Shown: positions 43,602 through 55,455, numbered from the stretch's first letter. The stretch: 64,000 bases of DNA from Larix kaempferi (GCA_027924585.1 BSBM01000232.1:29336001-29400000); one strand, 5' to 3'. Notes: a model not told the origin generated them from the sequence alone. A program made the numbers and translations.

Positions 43602-44605
43602 TGTTATAGGTCAAATCTGCACTTCTCCATTCGTGATCACATTTAGCTGTTGATCACACAAAAGGACAACTTGGATTGAAGAGCATGATGACCCTATATG
43701 ATGAATGGCCTAGACTTACCCCTTCACAGATGACAAAACCCTCTTTTTACCTACTTTTAAGGAAGAACGCTACCCTACAAGCATCATAGTAGCGTTTGCC
43801 TCCAAAAATACTCTACTCCACTTCATTAAACTAGTGTTTTCCTTAGAAATACTCTACTTCGCTTCAATAGAGTAGCGTACACCCTCAGAAATCTTGCAAA
43901 CGCTAGTTGTAAAGCAGGGAAGTTGCATGTTGAACGTTACTCCACTTAAGAAAAGTAGAGTACACCTTAAAAAGTAATAAAAAATGTATTAATTTGACGA
44001 ATTGGGATTAGTTGAAGTTGGTTTTGTAACTTCCCAATCAAACTACCTCTCAATCCAAACTGCCTACCTTGTCCCATAAATACAAGGGGGGTAGATAAGA
44101 GAGGGGAGAAGGAACTATGCATTAAGGGTTGTTACACTAGAGGAATTCCAAGTTAGTGTGAAGAGTAGGAGCCCAGGATCCGGTTTCACAAGCACTCTGA
44201 ATGATAAGGTATACTTGTACTGATTATTTGCTTTTGACAATAAAGGTTGAAATGCCCTTCCCTTCCCAATCAAATGTCTAATGGATTGCATATTTGTTTG
44301 GATTAAATGCTTGATTGTATTTTATGTTTAAATTGTATTTCAATTTCATCATTGTTATATCAATCAAGATATGTTGAGGAAGGTATCTTTGTATTGCAGG
44401 TTCGTCAAACGGAAGATCAAGTGGAGGATCGATCGAAGGAGCAAGCGAAAGCTAGGATCGAACTTTGTTAATAAGGTATGCCTTCAAGAACCTTGGTCTC
44501 TTTCCTTTTGTAGAAGCCTGTGTAATATGATCTATGTATTTACCCATCACCCTAGAAGTTGGTAGTGTCCCTCTCCTCGCTATAGGGTAGATTTCCCGAA
44601 CAACA
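43602..44605 (+). repeat. Element C 5' LTR
   Basis: 1004 bp, TGTTATAGGT...CGAACAACA, ends set by TG...CA and the primer site three bases on. A perfect 8-bp inverted repeat AACGCTAC / GTAGCGTT lies at 43766-43796, more AGTAGCG- and CTCTACT-type half-sites follow to about 43970, and a TATA-like CATAAATAC is at 44075-44083. Confidence 0.78.
43766..43796. repeat. Inverted repeat in U3 of element C
   Basis: AACGCTAC (43766-43773) and GTAGCGTT (43789-43796) around a 15-base loop. The arms are similar to those of element A although the LTRs as a whole are not alike. Confidence 0.78.
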
Positions 44606-44608
44606 GAC

Positions 44609-44626
44609 TGGTGACTCTGCTGGGGG
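44609..44626 (+). promoter_or_regulatory. Primer binding site of element C
   Basis: TGGTGACTCTGCTGGGGG, one C-to-T and one end change from the site in element A. Confidence 0.78.
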
Positions 44627-46630
44627 CCGGTTGTTTTCTGTTCTAGGATACTCATTTAACTTTCCTTCCAGCACTTTTTGATCTTTTTTTATCTTCTGAG
44701 AGGCTCTTTAGGTTACTGTAGCTTACCTCCATTGCTTGACTTACCTCAGTTTGAAGTTTTGAAGCCTTTTTTGAACCTTCTCTGGCAAAAACGCTGGTTT
44801 TCTATGCATACAGTAGGGTACACCTCCTGAAAAATGCAGGTTTCTCTACTACACAGTAGAGTATTTTCCTGTAAGTCTCTGTTTTTCTTTGGGATTTGAT
44901 TTTTGCCTATTTGGCTTGATTTCCAGCCTTTGTTTTTGCTTTCCCAACTGATCCTTGAGGTCTTTATACCTTGGTTGAGCTTTGTTTGCCTCTCCTAAGT
45001 CCCTTAGGTCATCTTTTGCTTGCTTGAGTACTTTTAAGGTGTCTTGTTTGTTTGTGGTTCTTTTTGGAAACCGTGCCTTGTCCCTAGTTGAACATAGCTG
45101 CATGTTCGTACCCTAGTTGCTTGTTGCGGGTATACAAACCTTTGTTTACAGCATTTGTTGTTTATGGAAACTCTAAGCATACTTTGACGGTGTCTTGACC
45201 TTTGATTTAGGGTTTGACCCCAAGTTGGAGTCTTTTGGGTGTTTTCAAAAGTTTTGAGTCTAGACACTTCTTGATTTCTTTGTTCGTTTCAATTTCAAGT
45301 AAGTTGAAGTCTTTTAGTTTGCTTCTATTTGAGCCTTTGTGATTGTAATGCCATCTTTTGTTCGCTTGCCTACCATTAGCTTGGCTTAGTGTTTTTCAGG
45401 GTTCTTGATACTTTGGAGCAACTTTTGAAGTTTGCCTTTCCATTTTAAAGCGTCTCTTATCCTTCTTTTCTTTCCACTTTGTCTTCCAAGCCCAAGGTTT
45501 TTTCCCTTTAAAAACTTCATAGGACAAGTCTTTGTTAAGTAATCAAGTTGATTGTTGTGAACCTTAGAGTTGTTTTTCCTTACTTACATTTGCTCTTGTA
45601 GGTATTACTTGCTTCCATTTTTGAGTTCTTTTTCTTTTGCATATATTGGAAAAAGAAAAAAATGAGTTTGGTAGTTTAAAGTAGTAAGGCTTATGACCAT
45701 TTCGAAGTAGCGTAGTTTACTTTGTTTTGAATTTGAAAAGAAAAGAAAAAAGAGATCTATTTTTGGTTTACTCAAGTTTTCATTTTGGAAAGAGCATAAA
45801 TGGAAAAAAGAAAAAGAGTATTTTGTTGTTTTGAAAGCTATTTCTATTGCACTTTACTTTCTCAAACCATTTCCACACAATGCACTACCCCGTTGAGTAA
45901 AAAGTTGCCTTAAAAATAATTTTAATAAAATAAATTAGAAACATTTTCTTTTTAGGAATACACGACACCAACTAGCTTAGGCTAGAGTTTCGAGCTTAAA
46001 ACACCTTAAACTGCTCGGAAGTAGTTTCATTACACAACAATCATAGTACAACTTTCATTTAGGTAAACCCATATATATCAAATAACCCTGGGATGCTCTA
46101 CTCAAACTAGAGTTAAGCACGAGGCCATGGAAGACTGGAATAGTTGAGAATATCCCCTCACCTTCCTTTTGACCATAAACCGGAGTCGATTCGCATACGG
46201 GGGTCCTTTCGGACTTCAAGCTTTGCTACCCCGCCCATGCGTTTTGACTAGGCTGACGACTGTCCCCCTAGGATATTTAGTATGTATGGTAGCCTTAGTA
46301 TCAGACCTTTAGGATCTTATATAGGTAGAGTGGGAGGTTATTCTCACTTCACCTCGGACAGGCATGGAAGGTAACCCTCTGGCAGTACTCCCGGTAAAGC
46401 GGTTTGGTGATTCAAGCGGTTGCACCCAGTGGACCTCCAGTGGACGCCATGAAACTGACCATCAGTACTCTGTTAATCTGTTCTGGACCCTAATCATCCC
46501 ATACTTACTTCCGAGAGCATTTTCTATCCGTTTGATCAGTTTGATTACTTAGGATTTTTTAGTGGTATGTTGTTTTCCCCTTAGTCTTAGTGGCCACTAG
46601 GTTTTTACTTAGTGTTATTTTTATATAATT
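44627..46630 (+). other. Element C 5' leader
   Basis: No gene. A perfect hairpin CTCTACT - ACAC - AGTAGAG is at 44844-44861. A block at about 46180-46310 aligns to the leader of A (GCTACCCCGCCCATGCG; GACTGTCCCCCTAGGA; GGTAGCCTTAGTATCAGACC at 46288-46307) and partly to D. The central part is T-rich with interspersed GTTTTGA motifs. Confidence 0.65.
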
Positions 46631-49190
46631 GTGGAAGACCAACAACTTTATAGGTCTCGGAGAGTGAAAAACCTTCCCCCACTCAGTGTGGAGCCATTAC
46701 CACCACCACCACAATGGAGGACTAACTCCAGTGGTCTTTTCGAACCTACTAGTGAAATAGAGGTTCCTGGTGAACCACAACCTAGAACCCCGGATCAACA
46801 AGTTTTCCACACTGTTGAGGTTGAGCATATCACTTCTTATGAGTTTAACACTCCTTTTAACCCTCCTCTTATCGGACTTAACAATCTGCTTTTGTTACCT
46901 GTCGGTTTCCAGCAACCCGAGTATAGTGCATATTTTTTCACACCTGGGCATATTATGACTAATCCAGGAGACGAACAGGGAGTCCCACAGACTCCCACAA
47001 TGGGTATGAATACAAGTATTGTAAATCCTCCTTGCACTGCTACACCGAGTTCGACACAGACAATTTCTCTTTCAACTCCGTCCTTCATTTTTAATGCCGG
47101 TACGTTAGGCATGCCAAGCTCAACAGCTTTGACATCTGCCTCTACCCCTACTTTTGGACCCAATAATATAGTGAATGTCACCCCACCTCCTATAACTCAA
47201 CAGTCATACCAGATACCTAGTACTTGGATTTCCACACCCAATGTAGGGCCCAATGCCTCTGCAACTATGCCTGTCATGAGTACCATGACTGCGCCATCCA
47301 CCTCGACTACCCCTGGTTTTAACACCTTTGCAAGTTAAAATATGAATCAAAGTAATATACCTCCAGGAAATACCCCCTTTTATTTGTTTTCTGGAGGAGG
47401 GGGTAATATTTTTAACCAACAATATGGCGGGGTTAACACCCAGCCATAGTGGACGAATACACAGGGTACCAACCCACTTTCATTTGGGTGGGGGAATTTC
47501 AACAACACTTTCACACAACAACAGATGGTTGGGGGTAACCCCTACCAGTAGATGGCCGGGGGAAACCCCTACCAACAAATGGCTAGAGGCAACCCTAACC
47601 AGCAGTTTATGGGTCAAACAATGGGAGGTTCCCCCTTCATGACTCTAGCTCATCAAATGCCATCTTATAGACCCCGTTTACCATTTCTGGCAACCCTGAA
47701 TTTGCTATATATTTCCAAGTTAATGAACAATCCGGTGTGCCATAACGTTACGTGGCCACCAGTTCCTACTAAGCTACCTTCGGACATTCCAAAATTTGAA
47801 GGTAAAACTGGTGAGGATCCTGGTGATCATGTTACCACTTTTCATCTTTGGTGTTCTTCGAACTCGTTGAACAAATATTTTGTTACGTTAAGGCTTTTTC
47901 AAAGAACCTTAACCGATGCTGCAGCCAAATGGTACATTGAGTTACCTGCAGCCACCTTTTTTAACTTTCAGGATCTCGCTATAGTCTTTCTGAACCACTT
48001 CCAGCTTCCTGTTCGGTACGATGCTGGGATAGATCTTTTGTCTACCTTTAGACAAAATAAAGCCACCCATTTATCTGATCATATTTAGGAGTGGCGAAGA
48101 CAGAAGAGGCTCATTAAGGCCAATATCCCCCCATAATTCTTATTAGAGTGGTATCTGAAATCACTCCTTCCTTATGTTTCTAAGGAAGTAGCTACTTCTG
48201 GGGTATCATCAGAAGAAGAAGCCATTTTAAGGACCCAGCAACTAGACTTGGTTTATGCTAAGTCTGGGCTCCTTTACGAAATTATACCTAATACACCGCG
48301 ATCAAACATTGATCTAGGTAGACCAAAACCTGGACCACATGTTGACGGCATAGTGGGTTCAGTTGATTCTGTAGCCTTCGAAGCATTGACTAAATAGGTT
48401 CATGCCTTATCGGTGAAACAATCGACTGCAGAAGTGACTCCCGTCACAACCTCTCCTTCTACTACTGAATCTATATAGTAGGTTCAGACTAATCAAAAGG
48501 GCCCTCGGCAGCCCAACAACAAAAAGAAGGGGAATAATGGAGAGGGAAACCAACAAAAGCCCAAAAACAAAGAAAATGCCGAGGAGGGTAATAGAGAAAA
48601 GAAGAAGGTCAAGTTCCCTTGCAAGCTTTGCAAGCAGGACCACCTCACTCACCAATGCCCTCTAATCGAAGAAGCCCAGAAGTTGCTTCAAGAAAAGAAA
48701 CCTGTCATCCTGAAAGATCCATTTTCGAAAGGGAAGGGATCAGCTTCTAGCACCTCCAATATTAGGGGAACCACCCATGCTTCAGTTGATCAAACTTTTA
48801 TTAATATGGTTAGCTCGAACACTCTTTTACAAACGTGGGCAAGAAATTATACCCCAGATTTGCAGAACAAGGATAAAGATGTTCCTGAATCTTCCACTCC
48901 TCTCCACATTCCTGTGGACCCACTACCCAATATCCCGAAAGGTGTCTTGAAACAGGATTCGCACAATCCCAACGCACGGGCTGCCGCCAACTACAGTGTG
49001 GTTGAAGATCTAGCCCAAACCCCTTGTGCTATGTTCGCCTTAGAAGTTTTGCAAAGTTGTCCATTACAACGAAATGCACTTCTGGCAGCGATTGGAAGTA
49101 TGGAATCATCCAACATGACTGCACATTTTGATATGTCTGATATCAAATACCAATTTCTATACCACGTTGCCCTTCAGATAGAGGTAGCTC
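46631..49190 (+). pseudogene. Element C gag and pre-protease region
   Basis: A single frame from 46631 (a GTG; the true start is uncertain) to the E4 junction. The N-terminal part is Pro/Thr-rich. The gag core begins RLPFLATLNLLYISKLMNNP and includes TFHLWCSSNSLNKYF and AAKWYIELPAA; a zinc knuckle FPCKLCKQDHLTHQCP (CX2CX3HX4C) lies near 48615-48660, then NPNARAAANYSVVEDLAQTP. Stops are at 47336, 47447, 47549, 48086, 48134, 48395, 48476 and 48479. At 47549 a neighbouring internal repeat has CAA where the stop is, and at 48134 element D has Gln, so these stops come from C-to-T changes. Gag forms the particle and binds RNA. Confidence 0.85.
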
Positions 49191-49900
49191 TGTTAGGATA
49201 TTCCTATACTCCATCCTAATCCCACCAGTATTTTGATCATTTACATTTTCAGTCATGCATGCACCTTTAGGGTCTGCATGTATTCTAGGGTTTGCATGCA
49301 TCCCAGTCATCAGTCTAGCACCTAGCCCTCAATTAGCTAGCCCCTAGGAGCTTCTCACTATTCAGTTTTATCCCTCCAGTTGCTTAATGTGCCCTTATTC
49401 CTTGATTTTAGGGAGCAACTTGCCCTTCTTCACCTACCAGTCCAGTTGTCACTTAGTTACACTCAGTTACACTTAGTTACATTGAGTTACACTCAATTAC
49501 ACCTACCAGAGTTAGTTTGACTGATGCTTGACAGTTACTTGAGCATTGATGACTCCACTGATGATGATGAAGACTTCCAGTTGCACTCCGATGATCATGA
49601 GGACACCTAGTTGTGCTCCGATGACACTCTATTGATCTTATGATCACTCTGAGAGGCTAATTCGAATTTCCACCTTAGTCATTCGAATCCTCTCTACCAT
49701 TGTACTATTTATTTGTCCATACTGTGATTAATTAATTAGTGTGTGTGAAGTATTATTTCTTCTATCCGAGTTCTACTATACCATATTATTCTGTTGCTCA
49801 TTATACTGTATTGATCACTCTTCTTCTATTTTCCTGCTTAATCATAATTACTCTTGTGAGGTATACATCGTCTCTTAGATCTGCTGTGAGGATTTTCACA
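49191..49900 (+). repeat. E4 5' LTR
   Basis: 710 bp, TGTTAGGATA...GATTTTCACA, followed at once by the primer site. Inside, a 12-base motif ACTTAGTTACAC recurs about five times at 49452-49502. No gene. Confidence 0.72.
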
Positions 49901-49912
49901 TGGTATCAGAGC
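49901..49912 (+). promoter_or_regulatory. E4 primer binding site (tRNA-iMet)
   Basis: TGGTATCAGAGC directly after the LTR. Confidence 0.92.
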
Positions 49913-50064
49913 ATGTTGAGAGTATTGTTTATCTCCATTCTTGAGAGTTTTTTGTAGGTTATTACCAAGATTTCGAGTGCAACAGTTGTAGCAGTTTCTA
50001 CATTTTTGCAGTAGTAGCAGTTGCAATTATTCTATATTGTTTTTGCAGGTCCTCTACAGCTTCA

Positions 50065-50892
50065 ATGTATTCATCAGGAATTACTCCTCTTGATCCACTC
50101 AACTATGATGAATGGAAACCAAGAATGATAGCAGACTTGAAGATCCATGATCTTTTTTATTGTTATTTTGAAAGAGAGTTTGAATCCCCTGAAGAGAAGA
50201 TTGACTGGTTAAATAAAAGTGACATGCACTTTGCAGCAATAATGTTTTCTTTGTTTGCACGCCAGAGATTCCAATTCAAATGTTGTAATGGTGTTGAAAC
50301 TCCAAAGGAGTTATGGACTCCAAAAGAGTTATGGGCTCACCTGGATGAAAAATTTGGCAGAAAGAATGAAGGGATTGGTCCAAATCCATTCGAAAGCAAG
50401 CAAAGTGTTCCATTTGCTCCTCTTGATGGTCTCTCAGATCATGAACCAGTATCATCTCATATTGAAGTTGTTGACAAAGAACTTGCAAATTCTCCACTCA
50501 TGCTCAAACTTTCTTCTCTTTTTGTGCCAGCTCACACTCTAGATATTGCAGAAGGTCCTAAATCCTCTCTTGCACCAGAGTTTGTTGGTTTGCATCATGA
50601 TCACATGATTATTTCGGAGGTCAAAACAGCTTTTGATGGTAATGCATTCGCTCCTCTCCAGCTATCTCCTCTTTTATACTACTATATGATCATAATTCCA
50701 TGCTTTCCAAAGGTCATTGAAGAATATGGCCATTGCCATTCGCTTGGGATAATTTCTCATGCATCTACTGGTTTTGATCTCACCTCTCATGGTTCAAAGG
50801 AGATCTCAAGAAACCATGATTCAAGTCTTGTATCTAAATTGGGTTCTAAGCAATTACTGCTTGGGATAATTTTGTTAAATTTTGAGAATTAA
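50065..50892 (+). pseudogene. E4 copia-type gag N-terminus, then unknown sequence
   Basis: MYSSGITPLDPLNYDEWKPR and MIADLKIHDLFYCYFE are the usual start of copia gag (L-x-x-x-NYDEW), followed by ALMFS-like FAAIMFSLFARQRFQF and a KELWAHLDEKFGR segment with a duplicated TPKELW. From about residue 110 on, the protein no longer looks like gag although the frame stays open. The last codons lie in the E3 LTR (from 50873). The start at 50065 is the first ATG after the primer site region. Confidence 0.65.
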
Positions 50893-51477
50893 TTCACAAT
50901 ACTCTAGGATCTTCACTGAGAGAATAATACATACAATATATCAATGCATAACAATCACAATAAGCATGAAAAGCATCACAAGAATCAAAATCATGAGAGA
51001 CAAGAGACAGAGAGTTTCCGTGGGGAAAACCCTAAGGTGAAAAACCCCACAACTTCCTTAGAGATAGAGAGAGCAATGGCTCAACCAAAGTACAACCAAA
51101 ATACACTTGAGATAGTCTCCTAGAAGTAGATGATCCTCCTCCTCACTAGTGCGCCACTTTCTGAGTGAGAGAGAGATGACTTTCCGAATGATCTAAATAG
51201 ATATCTCCTAATCTCTATTTATACTAACCTATTTTCCCAGTGACCTTATGGGGCTGACTTGTCTAGCTAGGTACATCCACAATATAATATATATTTTAGG
51301 GCCGACCCCACACATGGTGGTCTAATAACCCATCGGCAAGTACACACACTTGGGACACTTGTCAATCCACATGACGACACTTCCTTATAGAGGAATAACA
51401 CATCTCTAATAAGGGTACAATAAATATATATGAAATACATAGATGAAATACATTCCAAAGTTACATATACATCAACA
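50873..51477 (-). repeat. E3 3' LTR
   Basis: 605 bp; on the minus strand TGTTGATGTA...AATTTAACA. A TATA box GTATAAATAGAG (minus, 51213-51224) matches that of E1, and a GGTCGGCCC motif is shared. The left flank AATTT (50868-50872) would be its target duplication. Confidence 0.85.
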
Positions 51478-51490
51478 CTCCCTCTTAACT
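51478..51490 (-). promoter_or_regulatory. E3 polypurine tract
   Basis: On the minus strand TTAAGAGGGAG directly precedes the LTR. Confidence 0.85.
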
Positions 51491-51779
51491 AGGAAGGTAT
51501 TTCTCGACACAGATTTGCTAGACAAGTCTTCTTCTCGGGATCATCGTCATCATCATCGTCACTGCTGCTGCTATCTCAACCAATCTCTGACTCTACTCAT
51601 CATAGGAAGTTCTACAGAGCCAGTCCTTTTTCATACTGGATGTAGGCCCACCACCTGCAGGTCTTCATCATCACTGGCCATACTGTGGAAATCTCAGAAC
51701 TTATTATGTGCGTCACAAAACCTTAAAAGAGTCTCTTGACTAGCAAGAACCCTAAAGAGCATCTAAGGCCTTTTTCATC

Positions 51780-52320
51780 CTTTCCAGATCTCCAAGACTT
51801 ATTACATGTGACCCCACCACAAAACCTTGAAAGAGAATCCCAGGACTGATTACGAGCACAAGGCTCAACCTATCGGATCTCCCAGGGCACAAATTACATG
51901 TGGTCACCACAAAACCTCGAAAGAGCATCCCAGGACTGATTACGAGCACAAGGCTCAACCTATCAGATCTCCCAGGGTACAAATTACATGTGGTCATGGC
52001 AAAACCTCGAAAGAGCATCCCAGGACTGATTACGAGCACACGGCTCAACCTATCGGATCTCCTAGGGCACAAATTACATGCCCTAGGACAAAACCTTGAA
52101 AGAGAATCTACCAAATATCCCAGGGCACAAATTACATGCCATAGGAAAAACCTCGAAAGACTATCTGCAGATCTCCCAGGGCACAAATTATATGTCCTCC
52201 CAAGAAAAACCTCGAAAGAGCATTTTCCAGATATCCCAGGGTAAAAATTACATGCCATAGGAAAAACCTCGAAAGACTATCTGCAAATCTCTCAGGGCAC
52301 AAATTACATGCTTATCTGCA
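51780..52320. repeat. E3 minisatellite in the 3' region
   Basis: Three close units of about 90 bases (GCATCCCAGGACTGATTACG, AGCACAAGGCTCAACCTATC, GGATCTCCCAGGGCACAAAT, TACATGTGGTCA, AAAACCTCGAAAGA) followed by three shorter diverged ones. The frames on both strands are repeat artefacts. The same type of unit occurs again at 54391-54890. Confidence 0.88.
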
Positions 52321-52985
52321 CAACCTGTTCCACGGCCACAGAGTATCAACCTGATACTCACCATACATCATCCTGATGTACACATGATCATCCTGATCAT
52401 CATCACTGCAACATTCTGCTGCATGTCATTTGGAGCAACATCCTAAAGCTCGTCATCCATGATCATCCTGATCATAGAATGCATCTACCTGATGCATTCC
52501 AAGTATCTACCTGATACATATCATCATACATGATCCACCTGATCATACAATGTATCCACCTGATACAAATACAAATACATGATACATATCAACATACATG
52601 ATCTACCTGATCATGCAATGTATCCACCTGATACATATACAGATACATGGTCTAATCATCCAACATGATGCTTATACAAAATACATACACATGATCCAAC
52701 CGATCATATCCAGCATCCAACATGATGCGTACATACATATAAATGATCCAGCTAATCATATCCAGCATCCAACATGATGCATACATACATATACATATAA
52801 ATGATCCAACTGATCATATCCAACATCCAACATGATGCATACATACATACATATAAAAATGATCCAACTGATCATACAAAGCAGAAACTAGAACATCATC
52901 CTGATGCTCATCATCCAGCACTTACATCCACAGCCATGTGAATGATCCTCCTTCCAACATGCTTGGAATTGCTTCAGCAAATGTG
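52321..52985. repeat. E3 short-repeat region with GATCA/TGATAC motifs
   Basis: No gene. Dense short repeats of CATCCTGATGC, ATGATCCACCTGATCAT and GTATCCACCTGATAC, many of them small inverted repeats (TGATCATCCTGATCA). The first 320 bases align to 54890-55208. Confidence 0.75.
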
Positions 52986-52989
52986 TCCA

Positions 52990-54390
52990 TCACTTCTTCC
53001 TCGAAGTGTCATCAATCCGAAGAACACCAAGCCTCTCTCTGAAGTACTCGAACTTCACCCTGGCTAGTGGCTTCGTCAACACATCTGCAATATGCTCATC
53101 CGTCACAACATATAGGAGCTTCACAGCTCCTCTCTGCACCATATGCCTGATATAGTGATATTTGATCTCTATGTGTTTCAACCTATCATGAAACACTAGG
53201 TTCTCAGAAAGCTTCACACAACTCTGGTTATCACAAAAGATACCAGTAGCATCCAACGGGAGATCAAATAACTCAGACAGTAGCTTCCGTAGCTATACTT
53301 CCTCACAACTAGCTGAACAGGATGCCACATACTCTGCCTCAGCTGTACTCAGTGCTACGCAGGACTTCTTCCTGCTAAACCAAGAGATCACACCTGATCC
53401 CATACTGAAGCAGCACCCAGATGTGCTCTTCCTATCTGCAACACTGCCATCCCAATCTGAATCAACATAACCCTGCAGGTTAAACTTTTGATTCACCTCA
53501 TACTTGAGCCCATAATCCACTGTACCCTTCAGGTACCTCAGAACATGCTTTACAGCAACCAGATGAACACTCCTCGGATCTGTCAGGAACTGACTCAATG
53601 TGTTCACTGCAAAGCAAATATCTGGTCTTGTGTTCATCAGGTACATCAAGGACCCAATCATCTGACGATACATAGATACATCAACTGACTCAGATGAAGC
53701 ATCACATAGAAGCTTCAGATTCGATGCCATAGGTGTGGCCATGGCCTTGCAATCCATCATCCCGAATATCTTCAGGATATCTAATGTGTACTTCCCTTGA
53801 CCAAGGAAGATCCCACCTGCACTCTGCCACACCTCCATCCCTAGGAAATAATGCATCATCCCCAAATCTTTCATATCGAACTCAGAAGCAAGCTTCCTCT
53901 TAGTATCTGCAATCAATCTGTCATCTCCTGTTACAAATAAGTCATCTACATATAGGAGTAGAATCACAGGATTCCCTTCCTCAACCTTGTAGTAAAGGTT
54001 GGAATCCGCTTTACTCTTGGTAAAGCCCAAACTAGATAGGAAACTGTCCATCCTACCATACCAAGTTCTGGGAGCTTGCTTCAAGCCATACAAGGCTTTC
54101 TTCAATCTGCACACATATGACTCCATGTCATGTATTTCGAAACCAAGTGGCTGCTCCACATATACTTCCTCTTCAACTACACCATTCAAGAAAGCAATCT
54201 TGACATCCATCTGGTGTATTTTCCATTTCATTGCTGCAGCCAGGGCAAGTACTGTTCTGATGGAATTATACCTGGCTACAGGTGCAAAAGTTTCTTCATA
54301 ATCTATTCCCTCTTTCTGAGAGAAGCCACGAGCTACGAATCTTGATTTGTATTTCTCTACACCGCCATCTGCAGCATGCTTGATTTTGTA
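52990..54390 (-). CDS. E3 copia RT and RNase H (partial, one stop)
   Basis: From IYKIKHAADGG at 54385 to KFEYFRERLGVLRI near 53000 in one frame, broken by a single TAG at 53293 where copia proteins have Trp (EEV-W-LRKL), a G-to-A change. RT motifs: FVARGFSQKEGIDYEETFAP, QMDVKIAFLNG (catalytic Asp), LYVDDLFVTGDD (YVDD box), DLGMMHYFLGMEVWQ. RNase H: DSDWDGSVADRKSTSG (Asp), STAEAEYVA (Glu), CDNQSCVKLSE (Asp), and IADVLTKPLARV at the end. It is the least damaged copia pol in the window. The RT N-terminus is missing at the 54390 junction. Confidence 0.9.
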
Positions 54391-55208
54391 GATCCCAAGA
54401 ACATTTATGTGCCTAAGCACGACCGAAAAGATCTCCCAGGACTGATTACATGCATCCCCTTCACAATACCTTTAACGAGCATCCCAGGAACATTTATGTG
54501 TCGCAACACGACTGGTAAGATCTCTAAAGAGCATCCCAGGACTTATTACGAGCACACAGATCAACCTCTCGGATCTCCAGGACTGATTACATGTGAATAG
54601 ACAATACCTTTAAAGAGCATCCCAAGAACATTTATGTGCCGCAGCACAACCGACAAGATCTCTAAAGAGCATCCCAGGACTTATTACGAGCACACGGCTC
54701 AACCTATCGGATCTCCAGGACTGATTACATGTCTCCATAGTAATACCTCATCCCAGGACTGATTACGAGCACACGGCTCAACCTATCGGATCTCTGAGGA
54801 TTGATTACATACTACATAGCAATACCTCATCCCAGGACTGATTACGAGCACACAGCTCAACCTATCGGATTTCTGAGGACTGATTACATGCTATTTGCAC
54901 AACCTGCCACATATCATCTCTGACCTCCAAGTATCAACCTGATACTCAGATGATCTAACTGATCATCATTGCACGAAGCATCATCCTGATGCTCATGATC
55001 ATACTGATCATCATCACTGTACCATCCTGATACATATCATCTGGAGCAACATCCTGAAGCTCGTCATCATGATCATACAATGCATCCACCTGATGCATAC
55101 CAAGTATCTACCTGATACATATCACCATACATGATCCACCTGATCATATAATGTATCCACCTGATACATACATAGATACATGATCCACACAATGTATCCA
55201 CCTGATAT
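54391..55208. repeat. Second copy of the E3 3' region, upstream of RT
   Basis: Minisatellite units (CATCCCAGGAACATTTATGT; TTATTACGAGCACAC; GGATCTCCAGGACTGATTAC) and then CATCCTGATGC, TACCTGATACATATCA and GTATCCACCTGATAC blocks in the same order and orientation as 51780-52640. The seam with RT is within CTTGATTTTGTAGATCCCAA near 54390. The right end is cut by element D. Confidence 0.82.
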
Positions 55209-55373
55209 TGTTATACCTCTATATTTCACAGTGTCGCATCCCCATTACAAAACAAGTTGACGACACTTTCCCTACTGTTTTAAACCATCCAGAAGAGACA
55301 GATGATGAGTCAACCTTGAAGGTGAATCCACCCTGCCAAGTCTTGACCCACCTTGGACTTTATTTTCATACAC

Positions 55374-55455
55374 TACCGCGCCTTGCTATCTTCCCAAAAC
55401 GCGGTACTAGACACTACCGCGTTCTGTTTTTTCCCCAAAGCGCGGCAGTGCCGCG
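55374..55455. repeat. Inverted repeats in U3 of element D
   Basis: TACCGCG (55374-55380) pairs with CGCGGTA (55400-55406), and CGCGGCA-G-TGCCGCG (55441-55455) is a perfect 7-bp palindrome with one central base. More CGCGGTA copies follow to 55485. Confidence 0.82.

Larger units (their letters stand above)
43602..49190 (+). mobile_element. Element C: Tat-like LTR element, 5' part
   Basis: The 5' LTR (43602-44605), primer site, a 2-kb leader and a gag to protease frame are visible. It starts inside the accessory ORF of B and is itself cut at 49190, just before the protease active site, by E4. The gag core and pre-protease segment are close to element D. The gag frame has no frameshift but eight stops. 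The other half is outside the window. Confidence 0.82.
49191..50872 (+). mobile_element. E4: copia-like element, 5' part
   Basis: LTR 49191-49900, tRNA-iMet primer site at 49901 and a copia gag start at 50065. It interrupts element C just before the protease active site and is cut at 50872 by E3. The rest is outside the window. Whether it is autonomous is not visible; the part after the gag N-terminus is not recognisable. Confidence 0.75.
50873..55208 (-). mobile_element. E3: copia element (minus), rearranged
   Basis: Only one LTR (50873-51477) is in view. On the minus strand, a purine tract, a minisatellite-rich 3' region (51480-52985) and RT-RNase H (52990-54390) precede it. The RT begins abruptly at its YKIK motif, and beyond it lies a second copy of the minisatellite-rich region (54391-55208), which normally belongs 3' of pol. 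Element D begins at 55209. LTR features match E1 (TGTTGA start, TTTAACA end, GTATAAATAGAG, GGTCGGCCC). Confidence 0.85.

Noticed and set aside
51752-52258. 168-codon minus ORF and 90-114-codon plus ORFs
   Set aside because: They lie in the E3 minisatellite, and frames on both strands repeat with the unit.
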